Position numbers and translations under genes: made by a program. The notes beneath the pieces are model-generated. The model ran no database searches and was not told the origin of the DNA. It saw only the letters and a list, made by a program, of their open reading frames with translations. A stretch of DNA of 64,000 nucleotides from Renibacterium sp043789415 (lineage in GTDB: Bacteria > Actinomycetota > Actinomycetes > Actinomycetales > Micrococcaceae), in NCBI RefSeq assembly GCF_043789415.1, contig NZ_JBDLLW010000004.1:62001-126000 (forward strand), in the 5' to 3' direction. Positions 1-8,378 of this stretch are shown here, in pieces. Within the stretch, counting starts at the first letter, position 1. Every line of letters begins with the position of its first letter.

Positions 1-1896
1 GACGCCGATGCCCGGCATGTCCGCGAGGCGGACCTCGCGGTCCGGATCGGCCCCGCTTCGGCCGCGGAAAGCTACCTCAAGATCGACGCCGTGCTGGAGG
101 CCTGCCGGAAGACCGGCGCTCAGGCGGTGCACCCCGGCTACGGCTTCCTGAGTGAGAACCTGGCCTTCGCCCAAGCCCTCGACGCCGCCGGAATCACCTT
201 CATCGGACCGAACCTCGAAGCGCTCAAGGTAATGGGCGATAAGATCCGCTCCAAGAACCACGTACAGCAGCATCAGGTGCCGGTGGTGCCCGGCATCGCT
301 GAACCGGGGCTCTCCGATCAGGCGCTGATTGAAGCAGCGGCCGAGATCGGTTATCCGATCCTGATCAAACCCTCTGCCGGTGGCGGCGGGAAGGGCATGC
401 ACTCGGTGTTCGGTCCCGAGGAACTGCCGGAAACCCTCAAGACTGCGCGCCGGGTGGCGGCGTCATCTTTCGGCGATGACACACTGTTCCTGGAGCGGCT
501 GGTGTCCACGCCCCGGCATATCGAAGTACAGGTGCTGGGCGATAACTTCGGGAACGTGATCCACCTCGGTGAACGCGAATGCTCGTTGCAAAGGCGGCAC
601 CAGAAGGTCATCGAGGAAGCGCCCTCCGCGCTGCTGGACGAAGCAACCCGGGCCAGGATCGGTGAGGCTGCCTGCAATGCTGCACGCAGCGTGAACTACA
701 CGGGAGCCGGAACCGTTGAGTTCCTGGTCTCCGACGACGCCCCCGACGAGTTCTTCTTCATGGAGATGAATACCCGGTTGCAGGTTGAACACCCGGTGAC
801 CGAGATGGTGACCGGTGTGGACCTGGTGGAATGGCAGATCCGGATCGCGGCAGGGGAGCGGCTCACCCTGGAGCAACACGACGTCGTGCTGGCCGGTCAC
901 GCGGTGGAGGCCCGGCTCTACGCCGAGAACCCGGAGCAGGGCTTCCTGCCGGAGACCGGAACGGTGCTCGCGCTCGCCGAATCGCCGCTGTCGCGTAATG
1001 ATTCGGCGCTGCTGGAAGGCCTGAAGGTCGGTTCGAACTACGATCCGATGCTGGCCAAGGTGATCGTCTGGGCTGAAGACCGGGAGTCCGCGCTGAGTAA
1101 GCTCGATTCCGCGCTCGCGGAGACTCTGGTGCTGGGCGTGAAGACCAATATCGAATACCTGCGCCTGCTGGTGGGCGACGCCGACGTCCGGGCCGGGCGG
1201 CTGGACACCACGATGATCGAGCGGAAGCTACCGGGCTTCGTTTTCGCTGCTCCTGGGGAGGACGAGCTGCAAGCCGCAGCGCATTTCTTCGCCGCGCAAC
1301 TGATCGATCAGACAACGGTCGGCGATTCTGTCTGGGGCTCAGCGAACGGCTGGCGGATCGGCGCGCATCGGCCGCTTTCCTTCTCTATCGCCAACGGGCT
1401 GGAAAACCACCGGGTCACCGTCGGCGACGGCGAGCTGGAGTTCGATGGCGAACAGCTGGCGCTGACGGTCGACGGCCTGCGTCGTCATTGGTACTACGCT
1501 TTTGACGCCGTCACGGAGACCCTCTGGCTGGGCCGCGATGGTGTGGGCTTCGCCTTGCACAAGCGAAGCCGTCAGGAGATCGTCGAGGCAAAGAATTCGG
1601 CGATGGACCGGGCCGAAGGGAGCGCCGACCCCACGGTTCGCTCACCGATGCCGGGGACCGTGGTCTCACTCTCTGTCGCGGATGGCGATTCCGTCGTCGA
1701 GGGCCAGACCCTGCTCGCCGTGGAGGCGATGAAGATGGAACACCAGCTCGCCGCTGCGATGGCCGGAGTGGTCAAGCTAGCGGTACACACCGGTGACTTG
1801 GTCAAGGCCCATCAGGTCCTCGCCACTATTCACCCCCTTGAAACCTCAGATACAGCCAGACCAGAAGAGTCGGCGCGGAACCAGGAGCAATCATGA
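1..1896 (+). CDS. acyl-CoA carboxylase biotin-carboxylase/BCCP subunit (5' truncated by window edge)
   Basis: This is the alpha chain of an acyl-CoA carboxylase: it carboxylates biotin with ATP and bicarbonate and carries the biotin. The frame is open from base 1, so the true N-terminus lies left of the window. Visible are the end of the N-terminal carboxylase domain, the glycine-rich ATP-grasp loop (KPSAGGGGKGM, about residue 123 of the visible part), the MEMNTRLQVEHPVTE biotin-carboxylase signature, and a C-terminal biotinyl domain whose AMKM lysine is near residue 578. A short acidic tail follows. The stop overlaps the next ATG (ATGA). With the downstream dehydrogenase, CoA-transferase, MaoC and CitE genes it resembles mycobacterial AccA1, the methylcrotonyl-CoA carboxylase alpha chain of leucine breakdown. 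The exact substrate is inferred from context. No beta subunit is visible; it may lie upstream. Confidence 0.95.
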   Translation, partial: DADARHVREADLAVRIGPASAAESYLKIDAVLEACRKTGAQAVHPGYGFLSENLAFAQALDAAGITFIGPNLEALKVMGDKIRSKNHVQQHQVPVVPGIAEPGLSDQALIEAAAEIGYPILIKPSAGGGGKGMHSVFGPEELPETLKTARRVAASSFGDDTLFLERLVSTPRHIEVQVLGDNFGNVIHLGERECSLQRRHQKVIEEAPSALLDEATRARIGEAACNAARSVNYTGAGTVEFLVSDDAPDEFFFMEMNTRLQVEHPVTEMVTGVDLVEWQIRIAAGERLTLEQHDVVLAGHAVEARLYAENPEQGFLPETGTVLALAESPLSRNDSALLEGLKVGSNYDPMLAKVIVWAEDRESALSKLDSALAETLVLGVKTNIEYLRLLVGDADVRAGRLDTTMIERKLPGFVFAAPGEDELQAAAHFFAAQLIDQTTVGDSVWGSANGWRIGAHRPLSFSIANGLENHRVTVGDGELEFDGEQLALTVDGLRRHWYYAFDAVTETLWLGRDGVGFALHKRSRQEIVEAKNSAMDRAEGSADPTVRSPMPGTVVSLSVADGDSVVEGQTLLAVEAMKMEHQLAAAMAGVVKLAVHTGDLVKAHQVLATIHPLETSDTARPEESARNQEQS

Positions 1897-3080
1897 CGAA
1901 CTCAGACAGCTACGGACTGAGCGAGGAATATCAGGACCTCAGCGATACCGTTCGCGAATTCGCTGACGAAGTGGTGGCCCCGGTCTCCGCCAAACACGAC
2001 GAAGAGCACAGCTTCCCCTACGAAGTGGTCAAGCAGATGGGCGAGATGGGCCTCTTCGGGCTGCCCTTCCCCGAGGAATACGGCGGTATGGGCGGGGACT
2101 ACTTCGCCCTCGCGCTGGCCCTGGAACAGCTGGGCCGGGTCGATCAGTCGGTCGCCATCACCCTGGAAGCCGGGGTCTCGCTCGGCGCGATGCCGGTGTA
2201 TCGCTTCGGTACCGAGGAGCAGAAGCAGCAGTGGCTGCCGATGCTCGCTTCGGGGCAGGCCTTGGCTGGCTTCGGCCTGACCGAGCCGGAGGCCGGTTCG
2301 GACGCCGGCGGCACGAAGACCAAAGCTCGCCGGGAAGACGGTAACTGGGTGATCAATGGCAATAAGGAGTTCATCACCAACTCTGGCACCGAGATCACCC
2401 GACTGGTCACGGTGACCGCGGTGACGGGCGAATCGACCCGGGTGGCTGGCCCGAACGGGCAAAACACAGTCAAAAAAGAGATCTCCACCATCCTGGTACC
2501 CACCGACACCGAGGGGTTCACCGCCGAGAAGGCCTATAACAAAGTGGGCTGGAACGCCTCCGACACCCACCCGCTGACCCTCAAGGACGTTCGGGTGCCT
2601 GAGGAGAACCTGCTGGGCGTCGCAGGCCGCGGCTACGCGAACTTCCTCTCCATTCTCGACGAGGGCCGGATCGCGATCGCCGCTCTGGCCACCGGAGCGG
2701 CACAGGGCTGCGTGGACGAATCGGTGCGCTATGCCAAGGAACGGGTGGCCTTCGGCAACCATATCGGCAAGTACCAGGCCATTCAGTTCAAGATCGCCCG
2801 GATGGCGGCCCGTGCGCACACCGCCCGGCTGGCCTACTACGATGCGGCAGGCCGGATGCTCGCGGGCAAGCCGTTCAAAACCGAAGCCGCGATGGCCAAG
2901 ATGATCGCCGGTGAGGCCGCGATGGACAACGCCCGCGACGCGACCCAGGTCTTCGGCGGCTATGGCTTTATCAACGAATTCACTGTCTCGCGTCACTACC
3001 GCGATTCCAAGATACTTGAAGTGGGCGAAGGCACCACCGAGGTTCAGCTCATGCTGATCGCCCGGGAACTGGGTCTCTAG
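1893..3080 (+). CDS. acyl-CoA dehydrogenase
   Basis: A 395-residue FAD-dependent acyl-CoA dehydrogenase that oxidises acyl-CoA to enoyl-CoA and passes electrons to ETF. The full family layout is present: N-terminal helical domain, FAD-binding stretch FGLTEPEAGSDAGG (about 125-140), the middle beta domain, and a C-terminal helical domain with QVFGGYGFINEF and GEGTTEVQ. The glutamate in the C-terminal GEGT motif is the usual catalytic base position. Isovaleryl-CoA dehydrogenases generally carry their base elsewhere and have Gly or Ala here, so this looks like a short-chain or 2-methyl-branched acyl-CoA enzyme (mycobacterial FadE19-like). It overlaps the carboxylase stop by 4 nt, so translation is probably coupled. 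It is followed by a 69-nt gap before the CoA-transferase. Confidence 0.94.
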   Translation: MTNSDSYGLSEEYQDLSDTVREFADEVVAPVSAKHDEEHSFPYEVVKQMGEMGLFGLPFPEEYGGMGGDYFALALALEQLGRVDQSVAITLEAGVSLGAMPVYRFGTEEQKQQWLPMLASGQALAGFGLTEPEAGSDAGGTKTKARREDGNWVINGNKEFITNSGTEITRLVTVTAVTGESTRVAGPNGQNTVKKEISTILVPTDTEGFTAEKAYNKVGWNASDTHPLTLKDVRVPEENLLGVAGRGYANFLSILDEGRIAIAALATGAAQGCVDESVRYAKERVAFGNHIGKYQAIQFKIARMAARAHTARLAYYDAAGRMLAGKPFKTEAAMAKMIAGEAAMDNARDATQVFGGYGFINEFTVSRHYRDSKILEVGEGTTEVQLMLIARELGL

Positions 3081-3149
3081 GCTTCGCTGTCCAGGGAAAC
3101 GGGCTGGAATGAAGGCCGAAATAAAGGATTGGGTAGAGGGAGATCGAGG

Positions 3150-4055
3150 ATGATCGACAAAACAGTCGCCAGTGCCACTGAAGCGGTAGCCGATATACCC
3201 GATGGAGCCTCGCTCGCCGTCGGCGGTTTCGGGCTGTGCGGTATTCCGGTGGCGCTGATTGACGCGCTGCACGCCCAGGGCACCTCCGAACTGGAGACCG
3301 TGAGCAATAACTGCGGGGTCGACGACTGGGGTCTGGGCATCCTGCTCAGTGACGGGCGGATCCGGCGGACCATTTCCTCCTACGTGGGGGAGAACAAGGA
3401 GTTCGCCCGGCAGTACCTCTCCGGTGAGCTCGAGGTAGTGCTCACTCCGCAGGGCACCCTGGCAGAGAAGCTGCGAGCCGGTGGGGCGGGTATTCCCGCT
3501 TTCTACACCACCGCCGGGGTAGGGAGCCAGGTCTCCGAGGGCGGCCTGCCGCAGAAGTACGACGCCGAGGGCAAGGTGCTGATCGCCTCGGAACCCAAGG
3601 AGGTCCGCGAGTTCGGCGGCGCCGATTACGTGCTGGAGGAATCGCTGACCCCCGACTTCGCCCTGGTGCACGCCGCCAAGGGTGATCGGCACGGCAATCT
3701 GGTCTTCCACGCCACCGCGATGAACTTCAACCCGCTCTGCGCGATGGCCGGCAAGGTGACCATCGCCGAGGTCGAGGAGCTCGTGGAACCGGGAGAGCTG
3801 GACCCGGAACAGGTTCATTTGCCCGGGATCTTCGTGCAGCGCGTGGTGCATGTGCCGGTCGGAGCGCCGCACTCCGAGAAACGGATTGAGAAGCGGACAG
3901 TTTCAGCGGCCATCGGCGGAGACGGATCAACCGCCCCCGCCCGCTTCGCGGTGCCCGATGCCACTCCCTGGTCGGCTGATCCGTCCCCCACTAACTCTCT
4001 TGCCCCAAATCCCGGCTCTGCCCAACCTTCAGCGAATACGGGAGCTGCATCATGA
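3150..4055 (+). CDS. scoA: 3-oxoacid CoA-transferase subunit A
   Basis: Subunit A of a succinyl-CoA:3-ketoacid CoA-transferase, which activates acetoacetate or another 3-oxoacid with a CoA donor. The glycine-rich GGFGLCG motif is at about residues 24-30, followed by the conserved SNNCG and the GDRHGNLVFHATAMNFNP region typical of the A subunit. The ATG at 3150 is chosen because a purine-rich ribosome site lies just upstream and the family starts here; an in-frame TTG at 3129 is less likely. After the usual end of the fold (about residue 245) the protein carries some 50 extra residues rich in Ala, Pro and Ser, which are unusual for the family. The stop overlaps the ATG of subunit B by 4 nt. 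Confidence 0.93.
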   Translation: MIDKTVASATEAVADIPDGASLAVGGFGLCGIPVALIDALHAQGTSELETVSNNCGVDDWGLGILLSDGRIRRTISSYVGENKEFARQYLSGELEVVLTPQGTLAEKLRAGGAGIPAFYTTAGVGSQVSEGGLPQKYDAEGKVLIASEPKEVREFGGADYVLEESLTPDFALVHAAKGDRHGNLVFHATAMNFNPLCAMAGKVTIAEVEELVEPGELDPEQVHLPGIFVQRVVHVPVGAPHSEKRIEKRTVSAAIGGDGSTAPARFAVPDATPWSADPSPTNSLAPNPGSAQPSANTGAAS

Positions 4056-4708
4056 CTCTGACTCGAAACGAACTGGCTGCCCGGGTGGCTCAGGAGCTGG
4101 AAAACGGACAGTACGTGAACCTGGGCATCGGAATGCCGACGCTGATCCCGAACTACATCCCCGAGGGGGTGGAGGTGGTGCTGCACTCGGAGAACGGCAT
4201 CCTGGGCACCGGGCCGTACCCCACCGAGGACGCCGTCGATCCGGACCTGATCAACGCCGGGAAGGAGACCGTCACGGTCAATAAGGGTGCTGCCTTTTTC
4301 GACTCCGCCGCTTCCTTCGGCATGGTGCGCGGCGGTCACGTCGACGTCGCGGTGCTCGGCGCCATGGAGGTCGCGCAGAATGGTGACCTGGCCAATTGGA
4401 TGATCCCCGGCAAGATGGTCAAGGGTATGGGCGGCGCAATGGACCTGGTCTTCGGCGCTAAGAAGCTCATCGTGATGATGGAGCACACCGATAAAAACGG
4501 CAAGCCCAAGATCCTCAGCGAGTGCACGTTACCGCTCACCGGTAAGGGCTGTGTGGACCTGATTATTACCGATCTTGCGGTGATCGAAGTGGTCGCTGGC
4601 CAGGGGCTAGTGCTTCGCGAAACTGCTCCGGGGGTTTCGGTGGAGGGCGTCGTCGCGGCCACCGGAGCGCCGCTCACCGTGGACTTAAAGGCGGAACCCA
4701 ATGTCTGA
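4052..4708 (+). CDS. scoB: 3-oxoacid CoA-transferase subunit B
   Basis: Subunit B (218 residues, normal length) of the heteromeric CoA-transferase. It carries the catalytic glutamate in the SENGILGTGPYP motif (about residues 47-58); this residue forms the glutamyl-CoA thioester in the family. The N-terminal NLGIGMPTLIPNY and the GKMVKGMGGAMDLV segment are classic B-subunit signatures. It overlaps scoA by 4 nt and the following MaoC gene by 8 nt, so all are probably made from one message. In the leucine route this enzyme would use the acetoacetate released by HMG-CoA lyase; that role is inferred from the operon. Confidence 0.95.
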   Translation: MTLTRNELAARVAQELENGQYVNLGIGMPTLIPNYIPEGVEVVLHSENGILGTGPYPTEDAVDPDLINAGKETVTVNKGAAFFDSAASFGMVRGGHVDVAVLGAMEVAQNGDLANWMIPGKMVKGMGGAMDLVFGAKKLIVMMEHTDKNGKPKILSECTLPLTGKGCVDLIITDLAVIEVVAGQGLVLRETAPGVSVEGVVAATGAPLTVDLKAEPNV

Positions 4709-5252
4709 ACTGCAAAACCTCTTAGGGCCGAGCCCTGAGCCGGCCGACTCCGAGTTGCCGGTGATCGAGCAGCGCGGCCTCTTCCTCGATGAACTGCAAA
4801 CCGGCGTCATTTATGCGCACCGCCCCGGTCGTACTGTGACCGAGGCGGATAACGTGCTGTTCACCACGCTCACCATGAACACCCAGGCGCTGCACCTGGA
4901 TGCCGCCTGGAGCGCCACCCAGCCTTTCGGACAGCGGCTGGTGAACTCGATGTTCACGCTCTCCACCGTGGTAGGACTCTCGGTGGCACAGCTCACCCAG
5001 GGCACCATCATCGGCCAGCTCGGGCTCACCGACGTGCGCTTTCCGCACCCGGTCTTCCACGGCGACACGCTCTACGCCGAGACCGTGGTGACCGAGAAAC
5101 GGCTCTCCGCCTCACGGCATGGTCAGGGCATCGCCACCATGAAGCTGGTAGGCAAGAACCAGGACGGCGTGATGGTGGCCGAAGCGACCCGAAGCTGTCT
5201 GATCTGGGCCAACGCCCAAGCCGCCGCCGCTTCTGGCCGAAAGGAAGCTTGA
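4701..5252 (+). CDS. MaoC-family (hotdog) acyl-CoA hydratase
   Basis: A 183-residue single-hotdog MaoC-like dehydratase/hydratase. The EADNVLFTTLTMNTQALHLDAA segment (about 48-70) holds the conserved Asp/His region of R-specific hydratases, and the DVRFPHPVFHGDTL segment forms the substrate channel edge. Together with the CitE-like lyase next door it resembles the MaoC/CitE pairs of mesaconyl/citramalyl-CoA metabolism and the Mycobacterium Rv2499c-Rv2498c pair. It overlaps scoB by 8 nt, and its stop lies a few bases from the lyase start. The precise substrate cannot be read from sequence. Confidence 0.87.
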   Translation: MSELQNLLGPSPEPADSELPVIEQRGLFLDELQTGVIYAHRPGRTVTEADNVLFTTLTMNTQALHLDAAWSATQPFGQRLVNSMFTLSTVVGLSVAQLTQGTIIGQLGLTDVRFPHPVFHGDTLYAETVVTEKRLSASRHGQGIATMKLVGKNQDGVMVAEATRSCLIWANAQAAAASGRKEA

Positions 5253-5254
5253 TC

Positions 5255-6073
5255 GTGGAAGCTTTCACCATGGGCCCGGCTCTGCTGTTCTGCCCGGCGG
5301 ACCGCCCCGAGCGCTACACCAAGGCCGCCGAGCGGGCCGACGCCGTGATCCTCGACCTGGAGGACGCCGTCGCCCCCGAAGCGAAGGCCGCAGCCCGGCA
5401 GGCACTGATCGAGAATCCACTGGATCCGGAGCGCACCGTGGTCCGGGTGAATCCGCTCGACACCCCGGAGTTCGCTCTCGATCTGGAAGCGCTGCGCAGC
5501 ACCGCCTACCGAACCGTGATGGTGGCCAAAGCGGAAGATGCGCAAGCTATCGCCCAGGCGCTCGCCGATTACCCGGTGCTCGCGCTCTGCGAGACCGCGC
5601 TCGGCGTGGTGCGGGCCGCGGAGATCGCCCAGGCCCACAATGTGGTGGGGCTGATGTGGGGAGCCGAGGATCTGGTGGCCTCGCTCGGCGGTACCTCCTC
5701 CCGCGATGAGGACGGCGGCTACCGCGCGGTGGCGCTGCAGGCCAGGTCTCAAGTGCTTTTGGCCGCGGGCGCCTATAGCAAGGCCGCTATCGACGCCGTC
5801 TATCTGAACATCCCCGACGTCGACGGTCTCTACCGGGAAGCCCAAGACGCGGTGGCTTCAGGTTTTTCAGCCACCGCCTGCATTCACCCCTCCCAGGTGG
5901 AGCACCTGCGACGGGCTTATCAGCCGCCGCGAGCCGACGTCGAATACGCTCGTGCGCTATTGGCGGCGGCTGCCGAGGCACAGAACGGCGTCTTCAGTTT
6001 CCAAGGCCGGATGATCGACGGCCCGGTGCTCAAACACGCCCAAGCGACTCTGCGACGCGCCGGCCAAGCCTAA
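5255..6073 (+). CDS. CitE-like CoA-ester lyase (HpcH/HpaI aldolase family)
   Basis: A TIM-barrel CoA-ester lyase of the citrate lyase beta-like family. Motifs: LFCPADRPERYTKAAERADA (substrate/CoA loop), ILDLEDAV with metal-binding acidic residues, VRVNP, ALCETALGVV (metal-binding Glu) and WGAEDL. Stand-alone CitE proteins in actinobacteria cleave or make citramalyl- or malyl-CoA. Mycobacterium CitE, encoded in an equivalent operon, acts on citramalyl-CoA, so this is the best guess here. GTG at 5255 is preferred because AAGGAAG lies 8 nt upstream; the in-frame TTG at 5249 is too close to that site. Last gene of the operon; a hairpin element follows. Confidence 0.88.
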   Translation: MEAFTMGPALLFCPADRPERYTKAAERADAVILDLEDAVAPEAKAAARQALIENPLDPERTVVRVNPLDTPEFALDLEALRSTAYRTVMVAKAEDAQAIAQALADYPVLALCETALGVVRAAEIAQAHNVVGLMWGAEDLVASLGGTSSRDEDGGYRAVALQARSQVLLAAGAYSKAAIDAVYLNIPDVDGLYREAQDAVASGFSATACIHPSQVEHLRRAYQPPRADVEYARALLAAAAEAQNGVFSFQGRMIDGPVLKHAQATLRRAGQA

Positions 6074-6088
6074 ATTTCTCGCTCACCA

Positions 6089-6183
6089 AACCAGCCGTCC
6101 CACTGAGTGTTACGGAAGTGAAAGATGCACACTCACAAGGTTCACCTTGGAAACATCTGCAACATTCAATGGGACGGCTGGTT
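6089..6183. repeat. dispersed intergenic hairpin element, family A copy 1
   Basis: A roughly 95-bp element between convergent genes. The left end reads CCAGCCGTCCCACTGAGTG and the right end ends TGGGACGGCTGG, so the termini are inverted repeats of about 22 nt with a few mismatches. Near-identical ends recur at 10998-11088 and 28178-28268. No ORF and no T-run. It could be a REP/MITE-like element that also acts as a terminator. Confidence 0.8.
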
Positions 6184-6240
6184 AACGAACAGCTGGTTAA
6201 GGTGCGACGGATAAGAGCGGTTTTGGTTCGATGGGCGGTG

Positions 6241-7035
6241 TTAATTGAGCGGCTTGATGCCTTCGGGCAGCACGCCTCCGGCCAAGAGGTTCTCTGCCGC
6301 TGCCTGCAACGCGGTGAGTGCCAGCCGCTGGGTGAGCGGGCCGTAGGAGATCCGGCTGACGCCGAGTTCGCTGAGCTTCGCGGGTGCGAGCGAACCCGGG
6401 ATGCCGATCACCGAGAGCTTATTCCGGCCCAGGCCTTCGACCAGCGCGCTGACTGTCGTTTCATCGAAAAGCCCGGGGACGAAGACGTTGGTCGCTCCTT
6501 CGTCGAGGAAGGCCTTGCCACGCTTCACGGCTTCGGCGATCTGCTCGTTCTTATCGGCGTCCGGGCCGCCTTTGACGAACACATCAGTGCGAGCGTTCAG
6601 GGCGAAAGTGACTCCTTCGTCGGAGGCGGCTTTTACCGCGGCGCGGACCGCGGCCACGGCTTCGTCAAAGGGCTTCAGCTGATCCTCTAGGTTCGCCCCG
6701 ACGATGCCGACGCCGATGGCTTGCCGAACCGTCTCCCCGGCGTCGCCGTAGCCCGCTTCGAGATCTGCGCTGACCGGTAGTTCGGTGGAGGCTGCGATCC
6801 GACCCACCGCTTCGATCATCAGCTCGCGTGGGATGTTCTCGCCATCCTCATACCCCAGTGAAGCCGCAATGGAGTGGCTTGCCGTGGCTAAGGCCTTGGT
6901 CCCAGGCAGGTCCGCAATGACCTTGGCGGAGATCACGTCCCAGACATTGATCACCTGGAGCAGTTCCGGGGCGTTGTGCAATTCGACGAGCCGTTGGCCC
7001 TTGGCATTATTCGCTGAGCTCTGTGCTGTGTTCAT
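6241..7035 (-). CDS. isocitrate lyase/PEP mutase superfamily protein
   Basis: A 264-residue member of the PEP mutase/isocitrate lyase superfamily, whose enzymes make or break C-C or P-C bonds next to a carboxylate with Mg2+. Visible: INVWDVISAKVI and TASHSIAASLGY near the N-terminus, PVSADLEAGYGD (metal-binding Asp and Glu), GANLEDQ, and FALNARTDVF. The KKCGH or KRCGH loop of true isocitrate and methylisocitrate lyases is absent. It therefore belongs to the broad carboxyphosphonoenolpyruvate-mutase/oxaloacetase-like group of unknown substrate. The start (MNTAQSS) is taken at 7035; a longer reading into the dxr promoter has no support. Divergent from dxr. Confidence 0.85.
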   Translation of the reverse strand: MNTAQSSANNAKGQRLVELHNAPELLQVINVWDVISAKVIADLPGTKALATASHSIAASLGYEDGENIPRELMIEAVGRIAASTELPVSADLEAGYGDAGETVRQAIGVGIVGANLEDQLKPFDEAVAAVRAAVKAASDEGVTFALNARTDVFVKGGPDADKNEQIAEAVKRGKAFLDEGATNVFVPGLFDETTVSALVEGLGRNKLSVIGIPGSLAPAKLSELGVSRISYGPLTQRLALTALQAAAENLLAGGVLPEGIKPLN

Positions 7036-7116
7036 GCTGCCCACGTTACCCTTGGCAGGCGGCTTCCCCAAGGTGGCTTTGCTCACCTCAAAGGGGTGGA
7101 TGTTAGCTTCTCTCAG

Positions 7117-7137
7117 CCGAGTATGCGAGATACTCGG
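7117..7137. promoter_or_regulatory. perfect palindrome at the dxr promoter/start
   Basis: CCGAGTAT-GCGAG-ATACTCGG: 8-bp arms around a 5-nt centre, 3 bp before the preferred dxr start. A -10-like GATACT (7129-7134) lies in its right arm and is 6 nt from the ATG at 7141, consistent with a leaderless mRNA. A bound repressor here would block the dxr promoter and possibly the divergent gene. Confidence 0.6.
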
Positions 7138-7140
7138 TCT

Positions 7141-8364
7141 ATGCATCTTGAAATCATCGGCGATGCCTCGCAGCCTCGCCGGGTCACCATTCTCGGTTCT
7201 ACCGGCTCCATCGGCACTCAGGCCCTCGACGTCATCGAACGGGCTTTCCATGAGGACGGCGCGCCGCGTTTCCTGGTCACCGCGCTGAGCGCGGGCGGCG
7301 GAAAGCTTGAGCTGCTGGCTCGGCAGGCCGTTGCCACCCGAGCTGCTGTGATCGGCATCGCGACCGGGGATCCCGAAGAGCTCCGAGCCATCATCCACCA
7401 GCTAGCCCCGGGCTATCAACCGCAGATCGAGGCCGGGCCGAATGCCGCCGCGCTGATCGCCGCCCTGCCGACGGACGTTGTGCTCAACGGAGTGACTGGC
7501 TCGATTGGATTGGCCCCTACGCTGGCTGCCTTGCAGGCCGGAACCACGCTAGCGCTGGCAAATAAAGAGTCACTCATCGTGGGCGGCCAATTGGTCAAGG
7601 ACGCCGCCCGAGAGCACGGAGCGCAGCTGGTCCCGGTCGACTCTGAGCATTCTGCCATCGCCCAAGCTCTGCGTTCCGGCACTCCGGAGGAAGTCGACCG
7701 GCTGATTCTGACCGCTTCCGGCGGGCCATTCCGGGGCTGGCAGCGCTCCGAGTTGCAGGGGGTCACCCCGGCTCAGGCTCTTAAGCACCCCACCTGGGAT
7801 ATGGGGCTGATGGTCACTACCAATTCGGCGACCCTGGTCAACAAGGGTTTGGAGCTCATTGAGGCTCACCTGCTCTTCGACGTACCCCTGGATCGGATCG
7901 ATGTCGTAGTTCATCCCCAGTCAGTGGTGCACTCCATGGTGCAGTTCATTGACGGCTCCACCATCGCGCAAGCCTCCCCGCCGGATATGCGCTTGCCGAT
8001 CGCGCTCGGCCTCGCCTGGCCCGAACGGGTCAGGGGCGCCGCGCAGCCCTGCGACTGGAGCAAAGCCACTGAGTGGACCTTCGAACCGCTCGACAGCGAA
8101 GCCTTTCCCGCCGTCGAACTGGCCAGGGACGCCGCGAAACAGGGCGGAACCCACCCCGCGGTGTTCAACGCCGCGAATGAAGAGGCCGTGACCGCTTTCC
8201 ATCAGGGCAGAGTGGATTTCCTGGGCATCGTCAATCTCGTTGAGGCGGTGCTCAGCGAACACTCAGCGGGGGCATCAGCAGAGGGGCTTACGCTAGATGC
8301 GGTGCTGAACGCTGAAAACTGGGCACGGTTACGGGCTCAGGAACGTTTGGCTAAGCAGAACTAG
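7141..8364 (+). CDS. dxr: 1-deoxy-D-xylulose 5-phosphate reductoisomerase
   Basis: Second step of the MEP isoprenoid pathway: NADPH-dependent rearrangement and reduction of DXP to MEP. The NADPH-binding ILGSTGSIGTQALDVIE is at the N-terminus, then LANKESLIVGG, the metal/substrate residues in VPVDSEHSAIAQAL, and NAANEEAV near the C-terminus. It is 407 residues from the ATG at 7141, typical of the family. In-frame GTG 7096 and ATG 7123 would add an unusual extension and place the promoter palindrome inside the gene. The neighbours (site-2 protease, ispG, GNAT) match mycobacterial dxr-rip1-gcpE-Rv2867c. Confidence 0.96.
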   Translation: MHLEIIGDASQPRRVTILGSTGSIGTQALDVIERAFHEDGAPRFLVTALSAGGGKLELLARQAVATRAAVIGIATGDPEELRAIIHQLAPGYQPQIEAGPNAAALIAALPTDVVLNGVTGSIGLAPTLAALQAGTTLALANKESLIVGGQLVKDAAREHGAQLVPVDSEHSAIAQALRSGTPEEVDRLILTASGGPFRGWQRSELQGVTPAQALKHPTWDMGLMVTTNSATLVNKGLELIEAHLLFDVPLDRIDVVVHPQSVVHSMVQFIDGSTIAQASPPDMRLPIALGLAWPERVRGAAQPCDWSKATEWTFEPLDSEAFPAVELARDAAKQGGTHPAVFNAANEEAVTAFHQGRVDFLGIVNLVEAVLSEHSAGASAEGLTLDAVLNAENWARLRAQERLAKQN

Positions 8365-8378
8365 CGGGAAGATTGATC

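Noticed and set aside
1902..3872. 656-codon minus-strand ORF opposite the acyl-CoA dehydrogenase and scoA
   Set aside because: It is a GC-rich antisense shadow: no family motifs, and the opposite strand encodes two complete recognised enzymes.
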